From Neobacillus rhizosphaerae (lineage in GTDB: Bacteria > Bacillota > Bacilli > Bacillales > Cytobacillaceae): a DNA stretch of 64,000 nt. The stretch is taken from NCBI RefSeq assembly GCF_937468385.1, contig NZ_CALBWS010000028.1, positions 1-64,000 on the forward strand, written 5' to 3'. Below, piece by piece: positions 42,596 to 52,013 of the stretch. Position 1 is the first letter of the stretch. The number at the start of each line of letters is the position of its first letter. Below the pieces are notes generated by a model. It was given only the letters and a program-made list of their open reading frames with translations, was not told the origin of the DNA and made no database searches. A program made the translations under genes and the position numbers.

Positions 42596-44716
42596 CTATG
42601 ATTCCTTCAGACATTTTTCTAGTAAAAATTTCTGCTCAATTTCATCAGCGGGGAGCGGTTTAGAATAATAAAAGCCCTGAATTTTATGACACTTGGCATT
42701 TGAAAGAAACTCAACTTGTTCAATACACTCGACACCTTCAGCAACCACTTCTAGACCTAAGCTTTTTCCTAAGTGAATGATCGTGGATGTTATCGCTGCA
42801 TCCTTCTCGTCAATCAGAATATCCCTAATAAAGGACTGATCAATTTTTAATATATTTATGGGAAATTGTTTTATGTAATTTAATGATGAATACCCTGTCC
42901 CAAAATCGTCAACAGAGATGGAAATTCCCAGTTCTTTCATTTTCTTTAAAATGGGAATGGTTTCTTTTGTATCATGCATTGCTCCTTCGGTAATTTCTAT
43001 TCCTAGAGAAGATGCCTTTATATTATATTTTTCAATCATGGATTGAATAAATTGAACAAGGTTAGGGTGCTGGAATTGCTTTTGGGAGATGTTAATAGCC
43101 ACATGAATATCTCTATATCCCTTATCATTCCAGCATTTTATTTGCTTACAGGCATTTTCGATAACCCAATGCCCAATTGAAATAATAAGCCCAGTATCCT
43201 CAGCCAATGGAATGAACACACTTGGGGAAATCCTGCCGAACTCCCTATCATTCCAGCGAAGGAGAGCTTCGAAACTACTCACTTCTCCAGTTGCAATGTC
43301 AACTTGAGGCTGATAGAATAGGCTAAGTTCAGCTTTATCAATTGCCTTCCGTAAATGAGTCTCTAAAGTAACGATGTTCGTAAAAACAGAATTCATATCT
43401 GTACGATAAAATTGATAATGCGCCTTCCCTCGTTCCTTTACCCGAAATAGGGCTTCATCGGCATTTTTTATCAGCATTTCAGCATCCTTGCCATCATTAG
43501 GATACATACTAATGCCGATACTCGGGGAAATAAAGTACTCTTGGGAATTCAAATAAAAGGATCGTGCGAATGCAGTAAATACCTTTCGGACAAAGGCACC
43601 GGCCTCTTGTCTCCCGATATTTAAAAGTAAAATATTGAACTCATCTCCGCCAACACGATATACATAGCAATGATCATTTTGAAATCGTAGTAATCGTTCA
43701 GCCACCTTTTTTAATATTTGATCACCCGCCAGATGTCCAAGGGTATCATTTAAATATTTAAACCGGTCCAAGTCAATTGTAATTAATGCAAATTCTTCCG
43801 TTTTTCGGAGAGGCGAAAAGATATATTCATTTAAATGCTCAAGTAGAGCACTTCTATTCAGAAGTCCTGTTAGTTGATCATGAAATGACATAAATTTTAT
43901 TATTTCCATATTTTTAGCCTGATCCGATAAATCCTTAAAAATGACATAAAGCCCGTTAATATCACTATGGACCACGATGGGAACGGTTTTTATTTGGACA
44001 TTTAGCAGTTGGCCTTTCCTATGGATAATTTTGCAATCTAGTGATTCCATAGCATATCCTAAACAAGTTTTTTCTAATAGTGTTTTAAACTTTTCTAAAT
44101 CATGATCATTGACCAAGTCATAAATAAATCGATTGGTCATTTGTTTTTCAGCATATCCTGTCAACAAAGAAGCAGCAGGATTTGCTTCAAGAATTTTTCC
44201 TTCTGGGCTAATCGTAAAAATTGCATCTAAATTATTTTCAACAATCGAGCGATATCTTTGTTCGCTTTCTATGATTTTATTTTTCTCTAGCGACCATTCA
44301 GTTACATCTCTCGTTACAGCTACCACATAACTAATTACTTTTTTATTGTTGTACACCGGGGTTAAAATCGTTTCCCCATATATTTCCTTTTGTCCATCAA
44401 AATAGAATTGATCATCAAACAAAACAATATCTTTTGTTTTTAATACTTTCTCGTATTTCTGCTGTAGGGTGTTGGCAAAATCGACCGGAAGAACTTCTTG
44501 CATGGTTTTTCCGAGCACATCAATCGAAAGATTTGCTTTCTGCATTCCTGATTCATTGACAAACAAATAGCGAAATCTAGGTCCCTTTTCCACTTTCATA
44601 ACAAAAACCATATCTTGAACATGTTGAAAAATAATATCAAAAATGATTTTCTGAATCATACTATTGGTTTTCCCTAATTCTAATTCTTTAGTTAATAATC
44701 TATTTAAATTATCCAT
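42596..44716 (-). CDS. PAS-PAS-GGDEF-EAL c-di-GMP turnover protein
   Basis: A 706-residue cytoplasmic protein: PAS 1 (about 25-140), PAS 2 (150-265), GGDEF (276-440, intact GGDEF at 356-360) and EAL (455-700, intact EAL at 483-485, with ITE, DDFGTGYSS and AEGVE motifs). Both catalytic signatures look complete, so it may both make and degrade c-di-GMP. The usual inhibitory RxxD site before GGDEF is absent. No membrane segment. ATG at 44716. No orthologue known to me at this site in B. subtilis; it lies 2 kb from YkuI. Confidence 0.92.
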   Translation of the reverse strand: MDNLNRLLTKELELGKTNSMIQKIIFDIIFQHVQDMVFVMKVEKGPRFRYLFVNESGMQKANLSIDVLGKTMQEVLPVDFANTLQQKYEKVLKTKDIVLFDDQFYFDGQKEIYGETILTPVYNNKKVISYVVAVTRDVTEWSLEKNKIIESEQRYRSIVENNLDAIFTISPEGKILEANPAASLLTGYAEKQMTNRFIYDLVNDHDLEKFKTLLEKTCLGYAMESLDCKIIHRKGQLLNVQIKTVPIVVHSDINGLYVIFKDLSDQAKNMEIIKFMSFHDQLTGLLNRSALLEHLNEYIFSPLRKTEEFALITIDLDRFKYLNDTLGHLAGDQILKKVAERLLRFQNDHCYVYRVGGDEFNILLLNIGRQEAGAFVRKVFTAFARSFYLNSQEYFISPSIGISMYPNDGKDAEMLIKNADEALFRVKERGKAHYQFYRTDMNSVFTNIVTLETHLRKAIDKAELSLFYQPQVDIATGEVSSFEALLRWNDREFGRISPSVFIPLAEDTGLIISIGHWVIENACKQIKCWNDKGYRDIHVAINISQKQFQHPNLVQFIQSMIEKYNIKASSLGIEITEGAMHDTKETIPILKKMKELGISISVDDFGTGYSSLNYIKQFPINILKIDQSFIRDILIDEKDAAITSTIIHLGKSLGLEVVAEGVECIEQVEFLSNAKCHKIQGFYYSKPLPADEIEQKFLLEKCLKES

Positions 44717-45020
44717 TTAATCATCCTTCAAACGAAAAAATTCCCTTTTTTCACAATAATGTTTTTACATTCTAGTATTTCTATTTTACAATTAAATTAA
44801 CTGAAAGAAAGTAATTTATCGAAAATATTGATTATTTTAATAAAGTTTTTTTCAATTTGTTATTGTACTTGACAAATTTTTGTATACGAAATCCATTTTT
44901 GATTACATTAAATAAAAATTCACTTCGCTTTTTTAAGAGATTATCGCTGTAGTAATATTCCTCTTTGCCCTTAAAAAGGTTATAATGAGGTTGTTTAAAA
45001 GATAGAAAGGAGACCATATT
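44717..45020. other. Intergenic region before ykyB
   Basis: An AT-rich gap of about 300 bases with no gene seen. TTGACA at 44868 has no good -10 partner; TATAAT at 44982-44987 with a weak upstream hexamer is the likeliest -10 of ykyB. Confidence 0.4.
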
Positions 45021-45500
45021 TTGAATCCCGATCAGAAATATCCCCTAAACCAATCAAAGCTAACCAGTGAAAACCTCGCTCAAGCAGTCTTTATCGTGAA
45101 TCGCCATGCAAAAACAGCAACTAATCCCAAATTTCTGTACAAATTAAAACAAGAATCCTTAAAAAAGTTGATCCTAGAAGGTAAAGCTAAAAAGGTAGGT
45201 CTCCATTTTTCTGAGAATCCACGAAATAGCCAGCAGCAGTCAGATGTCCTCGTTGAATGTGGAAGATATACTTTTCATATACCGCCGACAAAAACTGATT
45301 TTCATGACCTCCCCCATCTGGGCAAATTAGATGGACTTGTACGAAACCCAAAGGCAGCGCTCTCTCTTAATACAGCAAAAGCATTATTACAATCCTACAC
45401 CGGTCTTGCTGAAGATGACCAGCCTCCTACCAATAAGCAAAAAAATCAGCGAACCTACCAAAAACCAATTTTCAAAAAGTTAGGTGAAAGATACTTCTAA
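45021..45500 (+). CDS. ykyB: YkyB family protein
   Basis: A 159-residue basic protein of the YkyB family (restricted to Bacilli; function unknown). Family blocks are SENLAQAVFIVNRHAKTATN, KKVGLHFSENPRNSQQQSDV and FHIPPTKTDFHDLPHLG, ending FKKLGERYF as in B. subtilis. TTG start at 45021 behind GAAAGGAGACC. Confidence 0.92.
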   Translation: MNPDQKYPLNQSKLTSENLAQAVFIVNRHAKTATNPKFLYKLKQESLKKLILEGKAKKVGLHFSENPRNSQQQSDVLVECGRYTFHIPPTKTDFHDLPHLGKLDGLVRNPKAALSLNTAKALLQSYTGLAEDDQPPTNKQKNQRTYQKPIFKKLGERYF

Positions 45501-45509
45501 CAGCACTGC

Positions 45510-45538
45510 AAAAAGCCAGGATATACCTGGCTTTTTTT
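45510..45538 (+). terminator. Terminator after ykyB
   Basis: AAAAGCCAGG / CCTGGCTTTT with a 5-base loop and long T-run. Confidence 0.92.
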
Positions 45539-45715
45539 CTGCTTCCAAATCGGTACTCCTCGGTTATGTAGTTTGCCTTAATTTTGCAACATATTCTTGA
45601 TAATTTTGTGAACAACATCACAAATGGATAGACTGTCATTAAAATCCGATTTACAATACACGCATAGAGTAGATAATTTACAGTTTGGATAAACTTTTAA
45701 AAGAGGTGCTTTAGC

Positions 45716-45916
45716 ATGAAAGGAACTGCGATTCTATTCCAAGAGCAAGATATTACATTTATTGAAAATGTGGATCATTCCATTTACGTTGAGCTTAAGG
45801 ATCAATGTGGAAACGCAAATTGTAGATGCAAGCTCGATGAAAAAATGGTAGAATTCGGTCTTGTGTCACCTGTCTTCTGGCATGAGGATGAGGTTGACTG
45901 GGATTATGGTTATTAA
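45716..45916 (+). CDS. Small conserved-type protein with Cys cluster
   Basis: A 66-residue acidic protein. Middle segment CGNANCRCKLDEK has three Cys in seven residues; the end is WHEDEVDWDYGY. Not recognised; the Cys cluster could bind metal. ATG at 45716 follows AAGAGGTGC. Confidence 0.7.
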   Translation: MKGTAILFQEQDITFIENVDHSIYVELKDQCGNANCRCKLDEKMVEFGLVSPVFWHEDEVDWDYGY

Positions 45917-45952
45917 TAATACTCTTTAATTTGATATATACCCCCTCCCCCA

Positions 45953-45987
45953 AAAAAACGGTCTAAAGATTCTTTAGATCGTTTTTT
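45953..45987 (+). terminator. Terminator after the Cys-cluster gene
   Basis: AAAACGGTCTAAAG pairs with CTTTAGATCGTTTT (one mismatch) followed by T-run. Confidence 0.85.
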
Positions 45988-46096
45988 AATTCCAACATAA
46001 ACGCTCCCCTTAAATAGTAGAATCTTTAGCTCCAAAAGTCTATAATCAATATATTCTCTACAGAAAATGAATCCTTAAATGGAAGGATGGACTAGA

Positions 46097-47248
46097 TTGG
46101 AGCATTTGATTAATCCACAGGTGAAAAATATTGAAATTTCGGGAATTAGGAAATTTTTTAATATGGTAGCCCATATGGATGACTTGATTTCCTTTACAAT
46201 AGGACAGCCAGATTTCCCAACTCCTGAGCATGTGAAAAAAGCGGGTATTGCTGCAATTAATAATAACTTTACCTCCTATACACACAACGCTGGGACGATT
46301 GAACTAAGGAAATCGGCTTGCGATTTTTACGAAAAAAAATATGGCTTGCGTTATAATCCTGAATCAGAGGTAATCGTTACAACAGGAGCAAGCGAAGCGA
46401 TTGATATTGCCTTTCGTACGATATTAACAGAGGGAACAGAAGTAATACTACCCGGACCGATTTATCCTGGATATGAACCGATTATTCGAATGATGGGTGC
46501 CGTTCCAGTGCATGTTGATACTCGCGAAAATCACTTTCGCTTTACTTTGAATATGATCAAACCATTTATTACCGACAAAACCCGCTGTATCGTGCTTCCT
46601 TACCCATCGAATCCGACTGGAGTAAGCCTCACGGAAGAAGAACTGAAAGAAATAGCTGAGTTTTTAAGAGGAAGGGATATTTTCATCCTAGCTGACGAAA
46701 TATACAGTGAGCTCACCTATGACCAGCCACATACATCAATCGCTGGTTTTATAAAGGAAAAGACGATTGTGATTAACGGAGTATCCAAATCCCACTCGAT
46801 GACAGGCTGGCGAATTGGCTTTTTATTTGCTCCAGAAAACATTGCCCAGCACATTTTAAAGGTCCACCAATATAATGTTTCTTGTGCCAATTCCATTGCC
46901 CAAAAAGCGGCCTATGAAGCCCTAACCGCAGGGTTTGATAATGCACTGGTCATGAAAAAAGAATATATGGTGAGAAGAGAATATGTTTTTAATCGGTTAA
47001 TCTCAATGGGGCTTGATATCGTTAAACCTGATGGGGCTTTTTATTTCTTTGTCAAAATTCCCGACTGCATTCCTTTGAATAGCTTTGACTTTGCACTTAG
47101 GCTTGTTCAGGAAACAAAGGTGGCAGTTGTTCCTGGTAGTTCATTTTCCAATTACGGGGAAGGCTATTTTCGTTTATCCTTTGCTTGTTCCATGGAAACA
47201 TTAGAGCTCGGCCTTAATCGAATTGAACACTATCTAAAAAGATGGTAA
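46097..47248 (+). CDS. patA: N-acetyl-L,L-diaminopimelate aminotransferase PatA
   Basis: Class I PLP aminotransferase, 383 residues, acting between DapH and YkuR in the acetylase pathway (N-acetyl-2-amino-6-oxopimelate to N-acetyl-diaminopimelate). Features: TGASEAIDIAFRT (PLP phosphate), YPSNPTGVSL, LADEIYSELTYD, NGVSKSHSMTGWRIG with the PLP Lys, and RLSFACS near the end. TTG at 46097, six bases behind GGAAGGATGG, matches the family start MEHL; ATG at 46079 is weaker. Confidence 0.93.
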   Translation: MEHLINPQVKNIEISGIRKFFNMVAHMDDLISFTIGQPDFPTPEHVKKAGIAAINNNFTSYTHNAGTIELRKSACDFYEKKYGLRYNPESEVIVTTGASEAIDIAFRTILTEGTEVILPGPIYPGYEPIIRMMGAVPVHVDTRENHFRFTLNMIKPFITDKTRCIVLPYPSNPTGVSLTEEELKEIAEFLRGRDIFILADEIYSELTYDQPHTSIAGFIKEKTIVINGVSKSHSMTGWRIGFLFAPENIAQHILKVHQYNVSCANSIAQKAAYEALTAGFDNALVMKKEYMVRREYVFNRLISMGLDIVKPDGAFYFFVKIPDCIPLNSFDFALRLVQETKVAVVPGSSFSNYGEGYFRLSFACSMETLELGLNRIEHYLKRW

Positions 47249-47286
47249 AAAATAACCCTCACTGAGTATAAAGTGAGGGTTATTTC
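47247..47286. terminator. Bidirectional terminator after patA
   Basis: AATAACCCTCACT pairs with AGTGAGGGTTATT; A-run on the left, T-rich on the right. Confidence 0.9.
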
Positions 47287-47287
47287 T

Positions 47288-47467
47288 TTATTGTCCTTTA
47301 TATTTTCCATTATTCTTTGGAGCCTTTTCCTTTTTAGCCTTTTCTTTATGAATTTGATTTGCGGCTGCAGAACCCATTTCATGGGCAAATTCTTCATTTA
47401 ATACAGCAGAATCAAAACCCTTTTTATTTTTTTGTTGCGGATCATTCTTTTTTGTTCGTTTTGCCAT
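47288..47467 (-). CDS. Small highly charged protein, unknown
   Basis: A 59-residue lysine-rich protein (MAKRTKKNDPQQKNKKGFD..., ending KEKAPKNNGKYKGQ) with a central helix AVLNEEFAHEMGSAAANQ. It recalls small acid-soluble spore-type proteins in composition but carries no SASP signature I can name. ATG at 47467 follows AGGAGGA at seven bases. Confidence 0.7.
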   Translation of the reverse strand: MAKRTKKNDPQQKNKKGFDSAVLNEEFAHEMGSAAANQIHKEKAKKEKAPKNNGKYKGQ

Positions 47468-47538
47468 TAACAATTCCTCCTATTTTCAAGATTTCTATCA
47501 TAGTTTCTTGAAGACGGGAGGAATTTATTCATTTCCTC

Positions 47539-48417
47539 TTAGCCCAGCCAATATTTATATAAAGCCTGCGTTCCGCTATTTTCTTCGCCTTGTTCAACTA
47601 ATTGATCATAGAGAGATTTCGCTAAAGCCAGTCCTGGTACCTTCATTTCCATTTGCTCAGCCTCATCCAAAGCAATTTTCATATCCTTAATAAAATGCTT
47701 TATGTAAAAGCCAGGTTCAAAATTCCCATTCAACATTCTTGGGGCTAGATTACTTAATGACCAGCTGCCGGCAGCTCCTGCTGTAATACTTTTTAAAACA
47801 TTTTCAGGATTAAGTCCCGCTTTTTCGGCATAAACAACCGCTTCACAGACACCAATCATATTTGAAGCAATGGCAATTTGATTACACATTTTTGTATGTT
47901 GTCCTGCCCCCGGTTTTCCTTGGTAGACAATATTTGTTCCTAGATACTCGAGGATTGGACGAGTTGCAGCAAAAGCAGCCTCCTCTCCACCAACCATAAT
48001 TGATAGTTTCGCTTCTTTTGCCCCCACGTCCCCGCCAGATACCGGAGCATCAATTGCTTGAATCCCTCGCTTATTTGCCTCTTCGTATATCTTTACAGCA
48101 AGAGACGGGGCAGAAGTTGTCATATCAATCAAATAACTTCCTGGTTTTCCATAATGAATCAAACCATGTTCTCCAAAATAAACTTCCTCAACATCCGTTG
48201 GGTACCCCACCATAGTAAAAATAACTGAAGCCTTTTCTGCCACTATTCTTGGGGTTTCAGCCCAGATAGCCCCCATTTCGAACAAGTGTTCGACCTTTTC
48301 TTTTGTTCTAGAATAAACTACTAAGGGATAGCCAGCATTCAATAGGTGCCCTGCCATGCTTTTCCCCATCACACCTATTCCAATAAATCCAATTACCGTA
48401 TTTTCTATAGTTAACAA
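47539..48417 (-). CDS. ykwC: Beta-hydroxyacid dehydrogenase family protein YkwC
   Basis: An NAD(P)-dependent oxidoreductase of the 3-hydroxyisobutyrate dehydrogenase / tartronate semialdehyde reductase family, about 292 residues. Rossmann motif GFIGIGVMGKSMA near the N-terminus, DAPVSGGDVGAKEAKLSIMVGG (substrate site) near 122, catalytic Lys in KPGAGQHTKMCNQI near 170. The exact substrate is not predictable. TTG at 48417, six bases behind AGGGGAAGG, is preferred over the frame start at 48435. Confidence 0.88.
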   Translation of the reverse strand: MLTIENTVIGFIGIGVMGKSMAGHLLNAGYPLVVYSRTKEKVEHLFEMGAIWAETPRIVAEKASVIFTMVGYPTDVEEVYFGEHGLIHYGKPGSYLIDMTTSAPSLAVKIYEEANKRGIQAIDAPVSGGDVGAKEAKLSIMVGGEEAAFAATRPILEYLGTNIVYQGKPGAGQHTKMCNQIAIASNMIGVCEAVVYAEKAGLNPENVLKSITAGAAGSWSLSNLAPRMLNGNFEPGFYIKHFIKDMKIALDEAEQMEMKVPGLALAKSLYDQLVEQGEENSGTQALYKYWLG

Positions 48418-48484
48418 TATAATCCTTCCCCTCACTTTAATTTCCTTTTATTTTAGCACTATCATTTATTAATAGGGAAGAACA

Positions 48485-48690
48485 AAAGGCGCAAGCGCCC
48501 GTTTAGCGGCGTATGGACTCCTCGAAAAAGCTAACGCTTTTTCTTCGTGCGATGCTTATGCTGCCGAAGTGTTCCTTGTGGAGCGCTTTGACTGAGATAA
48601 AGGAAACACGGAGAGCATAGCGATTCGATGTTGACTTATCGTAGGGAAAAGAGCGAAGTCCACTAGCCGTTGGGCGCTGGAGCTGGATTC
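48485..48690 (+). repeat. Interspersed repeat family A, copy 3 (long form)
   Basis: Begins AAAAGGCGCAAGCGCCCG and ends GGGCGCTGGAGCTGGA. Contains GACTGAGATAAAGGAAACAC and GATGTTGACTTATCGTAGGG. About 50 bases longer than other copies because of an insert (about 48521-48580) containing CTCGAAAAAGCTAACGC. Upstream of ykwC. Confidence 0.88.
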
Positions 48691-48743
48691 AGATAACTAT
48701 TTCAAGTTATCATCACTATATTGTTTTATAATTTCCTATACAA

Positions 48744-48778
48744 TAAAAAAAACCAGAACGTCTCAGTCGTTCTGGTCT
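48744..48778 (-). terminator. Terminator after lipoprotein gene
   Basis: On the minus strand ACCAGAAC pairs with GTTCTGGT, then a run of U. It lies about 65 bases 3' of the gene ending at 48846. Confidence 0.82.
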
Positions 48779-48845
48779 TAAGTGCTCCATCTCCAAATTT
48801 ATGCACATATAAATGTTGCCCAAAACAAGCAATGTTAAACATGAA

Positions 48846-49319
48846 TTATAATTCAGAAGAAAAGTTCGTTAAAAAAGCACGTCCAAATACTTCCTCGTTA
48901 TTATACACTTCTATAGAGACACCCTGCTCCTGCTCAATCATTTTTTTAAGTAGATCAATGTGTAAATCTTTTTTCAAAGGGATCGGATCCATAAAAATAT
49001 ATTTTTCACTTTTTCCTTTCACCTCTAAATATTCACCGTTCAGTACTTGGTCTTCTCCATAGATTATTTCACGTTTTCCGATTGCGGCAGCTAACCTGTC
49101 GTCGTGGATGCTAACTTTTACTTTGTATAACTGATGCCCCTCTAGTAGTTCATTATTAATTCGAAAGCGAAATTGAAGCTCATTATTTTTCGTGAGTAGG
49201 GCATCGGCATAGCGATTGACAATTAATTCATTTGAAAACACTAGTCCACAACCAGTTAAAATGGATAAACAATAAGCCCCTAAGACCAACAACATCACGA
49301 TTTTCCTATTTCTTCGCAT
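48846..49319 (-). CDS. Predicted lipoprotein, unknown function
   Basis: A 157-residue protein with a basic N-terminus (MRRNRKIVM), hydrophobic stretch and lipobox LTGC (Cys24). The mature part is alternating strands and helices (LQFRFRINNELLEGHQLYKVKVSIHDDRL) with no recognised domain; it may be an immunoglobulin-like or YtpA-type fold, unproven. ATG at 49319 follows AAGGGAGTG. Confidence 0.75.
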   Translation of the reverse strand: MRRNRKIVMLLVLGAYCLSILTGCGLVFSNELIVNRYADALLTKNNELQFRFRINNELLEGHQLYKVKVSIHDDRLAAAIGKREIIYGEDQVLNGEYLEVKGKSEKYIFMDPIPLKKDLHIDLLKKMIEQEQGVSIEVYNNEEVFGRAFLTNFSSEL

Positions 49320-49480
49320 TTATAACACTCCCTTATATTTTTACCTTAGCCAAAATACCTTGGTAGTAAACGTAAAAGAAAGGTTAATCTAGGAAATTGT
49401 TTTTTATCTAAATAGCTTTTATTGTTTCCAGTATTTTAAATTCGATATTTGAACTTAAAATAATTTTCATCCCTTCACGA

Positions 49481-49516
49481 AAAAAGGAGCGACTACTTTA
49501 TGAGTCACTCCTTTTT
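49481..49516 (-). terminator. Terminator of ptsHI
   Basis: On the minus strand AAAAGGAGTGACT pairs with AGTCGCTCCTTTT (one G-U pair) followed by U. Confidence 0.88.
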
Positions 49517-49529
49517 GTAGAAAAGTATC

Positions 49530-51245
49530 TTATAGCTTTGTTGCTAAATTTACTGCTTCAATGACTTGAGCAGTTGTTTGCATATTGAGTACCTCGATTG
49601 CTAGTTTCTCCATATCAGACTTTTTCAAGTTCCGAATTAGGGAGCGCGCCTTTAGAATCGATGTTGCGCTCATTGAAAACTCGTCCAAGCCAAGTCCAAG
49701 AAGAATCGGAATCGCGGTTTCATCTCCAGCCATTTCTCCGCACATACCTGTCCATTTTCCTTCTACATGTGATGCATCAATAACCATTTTTACTAAACGT
49801 AAAATTGATGGGCTATATGGCTGATAAAGATAGGATACACGTTGGTTCATCCGGTCTGCTGCCATTGTATATTGAATTAAATCATTCGTTCCGATACTGA
49901 AGAAGTCCACTTCTTTTGCAAATTGGTCAGCAAGAATGGCAGTAGATGGAATTTCTACCATAATTCCGAGTTCAATCTTCTCTGCCACTTTTTGACCCTC
50001 AGCAAGAAGCTTTTGCTTTTCTTCCTCAAGAATGGCCTTTGCCGCGCGGAACTCATCCAAAGTTGCTATCATCGGGAACATGATCTTTAAATTTCCATAG
50101 ATGCTTGCCCGTAATAAGGCACGAAGTTGGGTACGGAATATCCCTTGTTCTTCTAAACATAAACGAATCGCTCTGAAACCTAAGAATGGATTCATTTCCT
50201 TTGGTAATTCTAGGTATGGCAGTTCTTTATCACCGCCAATATCCAGTGTACGAACAACAACTGGCTTGCCAGTCATTCCTTCTAGAACTGCTTTATAGGC
50301 TACAAACTGTTCTTCTTCGGTAGGAAGCTGATCTCGGCCCATGTAAAGAAATTCGGTTCTATACAATCCGACGCCTTCCCCACCATTAGCGATAACCCCT
50401 TTTAAATCATTAGGAGTACCGATATTGGCAACCAATTCAACATGCTGGCCGTCAGCAGAAACTGTTGGTTCATTGACAAGTTTCGCCCATTCCGCTTTTT
50501 GCACTTCATATTCATCATGAATTTTTCGATATTGTTCAACAAGTTCAGGTGTTGGATTAATATGGACTTCGCCCTTTAACCCATCGACAATAACGAAATC
50601 TCCATTATTAATGGCTTCAGTAGCTGTCTTGGTACCAACAACAGCAGGAATCTCCAAAGAACGCGCCATAATCGCTGAATGTGATGTCCGACCTCCGATG
50701 TTTGTCGTGAATCCTTTAACAAATTGCCGATTTAATTGAGCTGTATCTGAAGGTGTTAAATCTTCCGCCACAATAATCACTTCTTCAGCAATCATACTCG
50801 GATTTACTATTTGAACTCCCAACAAATGGGAAAGAACTCGTTTTGTTACATCACGGATATCAGCTGCCCGTTCTTTCATGTATTCATTATCCATTTGCTC
50901 AAACATCATCACAAACATGTCAGCAGTTTCTTTAAGGGCAGATTCTGCATTCACATTTTCAGATGTAATTTTATCTTCAATCGGTGTGTTTAATTCTGGA
51001 TCACTGAGTACAAGGAGATGTGCTTCAAAAATTGCTGCTTTGTCCTCGCCAAGGTCCACCTTAGCACGGTCACGAATGACTTCTAGTTCAGCTTTGGATT
51101 TGTTCATAGCTTGACGAAAACGTTCAACCTCAGCAGCAGCATCATCTATTGTTTTCTGTTCAAAAGATAAATCCGGCTCAACTAGACGGTATGCCTTAGC
51201 AATTGCAATACCATTTGACGCGGCTATTCCAGATAAAAAAGTCAT
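49530..51245 (-). CDS. ptsI: PTS enzyme I
   Basis: Phosphoenolpyruvate-protein phosphotransferase, 571 residues; passes phosphate from PEP to HPr for all PTS sugars. Phosphorylated His189 in GGRTSHSAIMARS; PEP-utilising C-domain with GEGVGLYRTEFLYM, DIGGDKELPYL, GFRAIRLCL, and IGTNDLIQYTMAADR and GMCGEMAGD. ATG overlaps the ptsH stop as TAATG, so the two are translationally coupled. Confidence 0.97.
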   Translation of the reverse strand: MTFLSGIAASNGIAIAKAYRLVEPDLSFEQKTIDDAAAEVERFRQAMNKSKAELEVIRDRAKVDLGEDKAAIFEAHLLVLSDPELNTPIEDKITSENVNAESALKETADMFVMMFEQMDNEYMKERAADIRDVTKRVLSHLLGVQIVNPSMIAEEVIIVAEDLTPSDTAQLNRQFVKGFTTNIGGRTSHSAIMARSLEIPAVVGTKTATEAINNGDFVIVDGLKGEVHINPTPELVEQYRKIHDEYEVQKAEWAKLVNEPTVSADGQHVELVANIGTPNDLKGVIANGGEGVGLYRTEFLYMGRDQLPTEEEQFVAYKAVLEGMTGKPVVVRTLDIGGDKELPYLELPKEMNPFLGFRAIRLCLEEQGIFRTQLRALLRASIYGNLKIMFPMIATLDEFRAAKAILEEEKQKLLAEGQKVAEKIELGIMVEIPSTAILADQFAKEVDFFSIGTNDLIQYTMAADRMNQRVSYLYQPYSPSILRLVKMVIDASHVEGKWTGMCGEMAGDETAIPILLGLGLDEFSMSATSILKARSLIRNLKKSDMEKLAIEVLNMQTTAQVIEAVNLATKL

Positions 51246-51511
51246 TATTCAGCCAATCCTTCTTTTTTCAATGTTTCTTCAAGGCTGTTTAAGGCATGAT
51301 CAGCATCGCTGCCTTCTGCTGTAATCTTAATATCTGCTCCCTGGCCAATGCCTAGGGACATAACACCCATGATTGATTTTAAATTTACTTTTTTTCCTTT
51401 AAACTCTAAGTTTATTTCTGAATCGAATTTGCTTGCTGTTTGAACCAATAAAGTTGCCGGTCTCGCGTGAATTCCTGTTTCTGCGATTACTTTAAATTGT
51501 TTCTCTGCCAT
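51245..51511 (-). CDS. ptsH: Phosphocarrier protein HPr
   Basis: 88-residue HPr with both regulatory phosphorylation sites: His15 (GIHARPAT; PEP/EI-dependent) and Ser46 (LKSIMGVMSLG; HPr kinase). P-Ser-HPr is the CcpA corepressor, linking this gene to cre sites such as the one in SR1. ATG at 51511 follows AAAGGAGTTTGG; the frame is open to 51520. ptsG is not adjacent here, unlike B. subtilis. Confidence 0.97.
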   Translation of the reverse strand: MAEKQFKVIAETGIHARPATLLVQTASKFDSEINLEFKGKKVNLKSIMGVMSLGIGQGADIKITAEGSDADHALNSLEETLKKEGLAE

Positions 51512-51565
51512 GCTATCCAAACTCCTTTTATATATGTAATATGTTTATTTGATACTTGCCCATTA

Positions 51566-51594
51566 AATTTATACAATTTACCTCTTTTAGTCAA
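51566..51594 (-). promoter_or_regulatory. Candidate promoter of ptsHI
   Basis: On the minus strand TTGACT (51594-51589) with TAAATT at 17 bases or TATAAA at 15 bases; spacing is ambiguous. About 60 bases before the ptsH start. Confidence 0.4.
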
Positions 51595-51767
51595 CTAAAT
51601 CACTACAAGAAGATAGATATAGGTAACTTCCTTCTATTTTCTGTTACTTTTCCCATCTAATACCAATAATATATAACCTATTTAGCTTGTTTGTTGCTGC
51701 ACTTCTATTCAGGACAAATGCTAGAAATTCACTTCATTTTTTTCATACAACTAAAATAGCTAAATCC

Positions 51768-51803
51768 AAACAAAAGAGAACCCAGTACGTCCGGATTCTC
51801 CTA
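51768..51803 (-). terminator. Terminator after 64-residue gene
   Basis: On the minus strand GAGAATCC pairs with GGGTTCTC (G-U allowed) and TTTTGTTT follows. Confidence 0.65.
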
Positions 51804-51818
51804 TTAGAACGGCTAGTA

Positions 51819-52013
51819 TTAACTTCTTGGTTCTTTAAGATATTGAAACAATAGATCTCCACCACGCTGGCCAATTCCGCGGAAATGCTTAAAGTCCTTT
51901 CTCTTTACAAGAACTTGGCGAAATTCCATAAATTCTTCATTCTTGACATAATACTCTGAAAGTTCCCCGGTCATCAGTCGATCCAAAATTTCCGTTATTA
52001 TTTCTTCCCTCAT
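51819..52013 (-). CDS. Small conserved-type protein, unknown function
   Basis: A 64-residue protein starting MREEIITEILDRLMTGELSE and ending FRGIGQRGGDLLFQYLKEPRS. It looks helical at the N-terminus with a basic, glycine-containing second half (FRQVLVKRKDFKHFRGIG), which could contact nucleic acid. No family assigned. ATG at 52013; upstream GGTGGTGCAAC is a modest ribosome site. Confidence 0.65.
   Translation of the reverse strand: MREEIITEILDRLMTGELSEYYVKNEEFMEFRQVLVKRKDFKHFRGIGQRGGDLLFQYLKEPRS

Noticed and set aside
44832..45017. Minus-strand 61-codon frame upstream of ykyB
   Set aside because: Lysine- and asparagine-rich translation of an AT-rich gap, overlaps the likely ykyB promoter, and has no good ribosome site.
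48721..49062. Plus-strand frame of 113 codons opposite the lipoprotein gene
   Set aside because: Antisense to a gene with signal peptide and ribosome site, and begins inside a terminator hairpin region.
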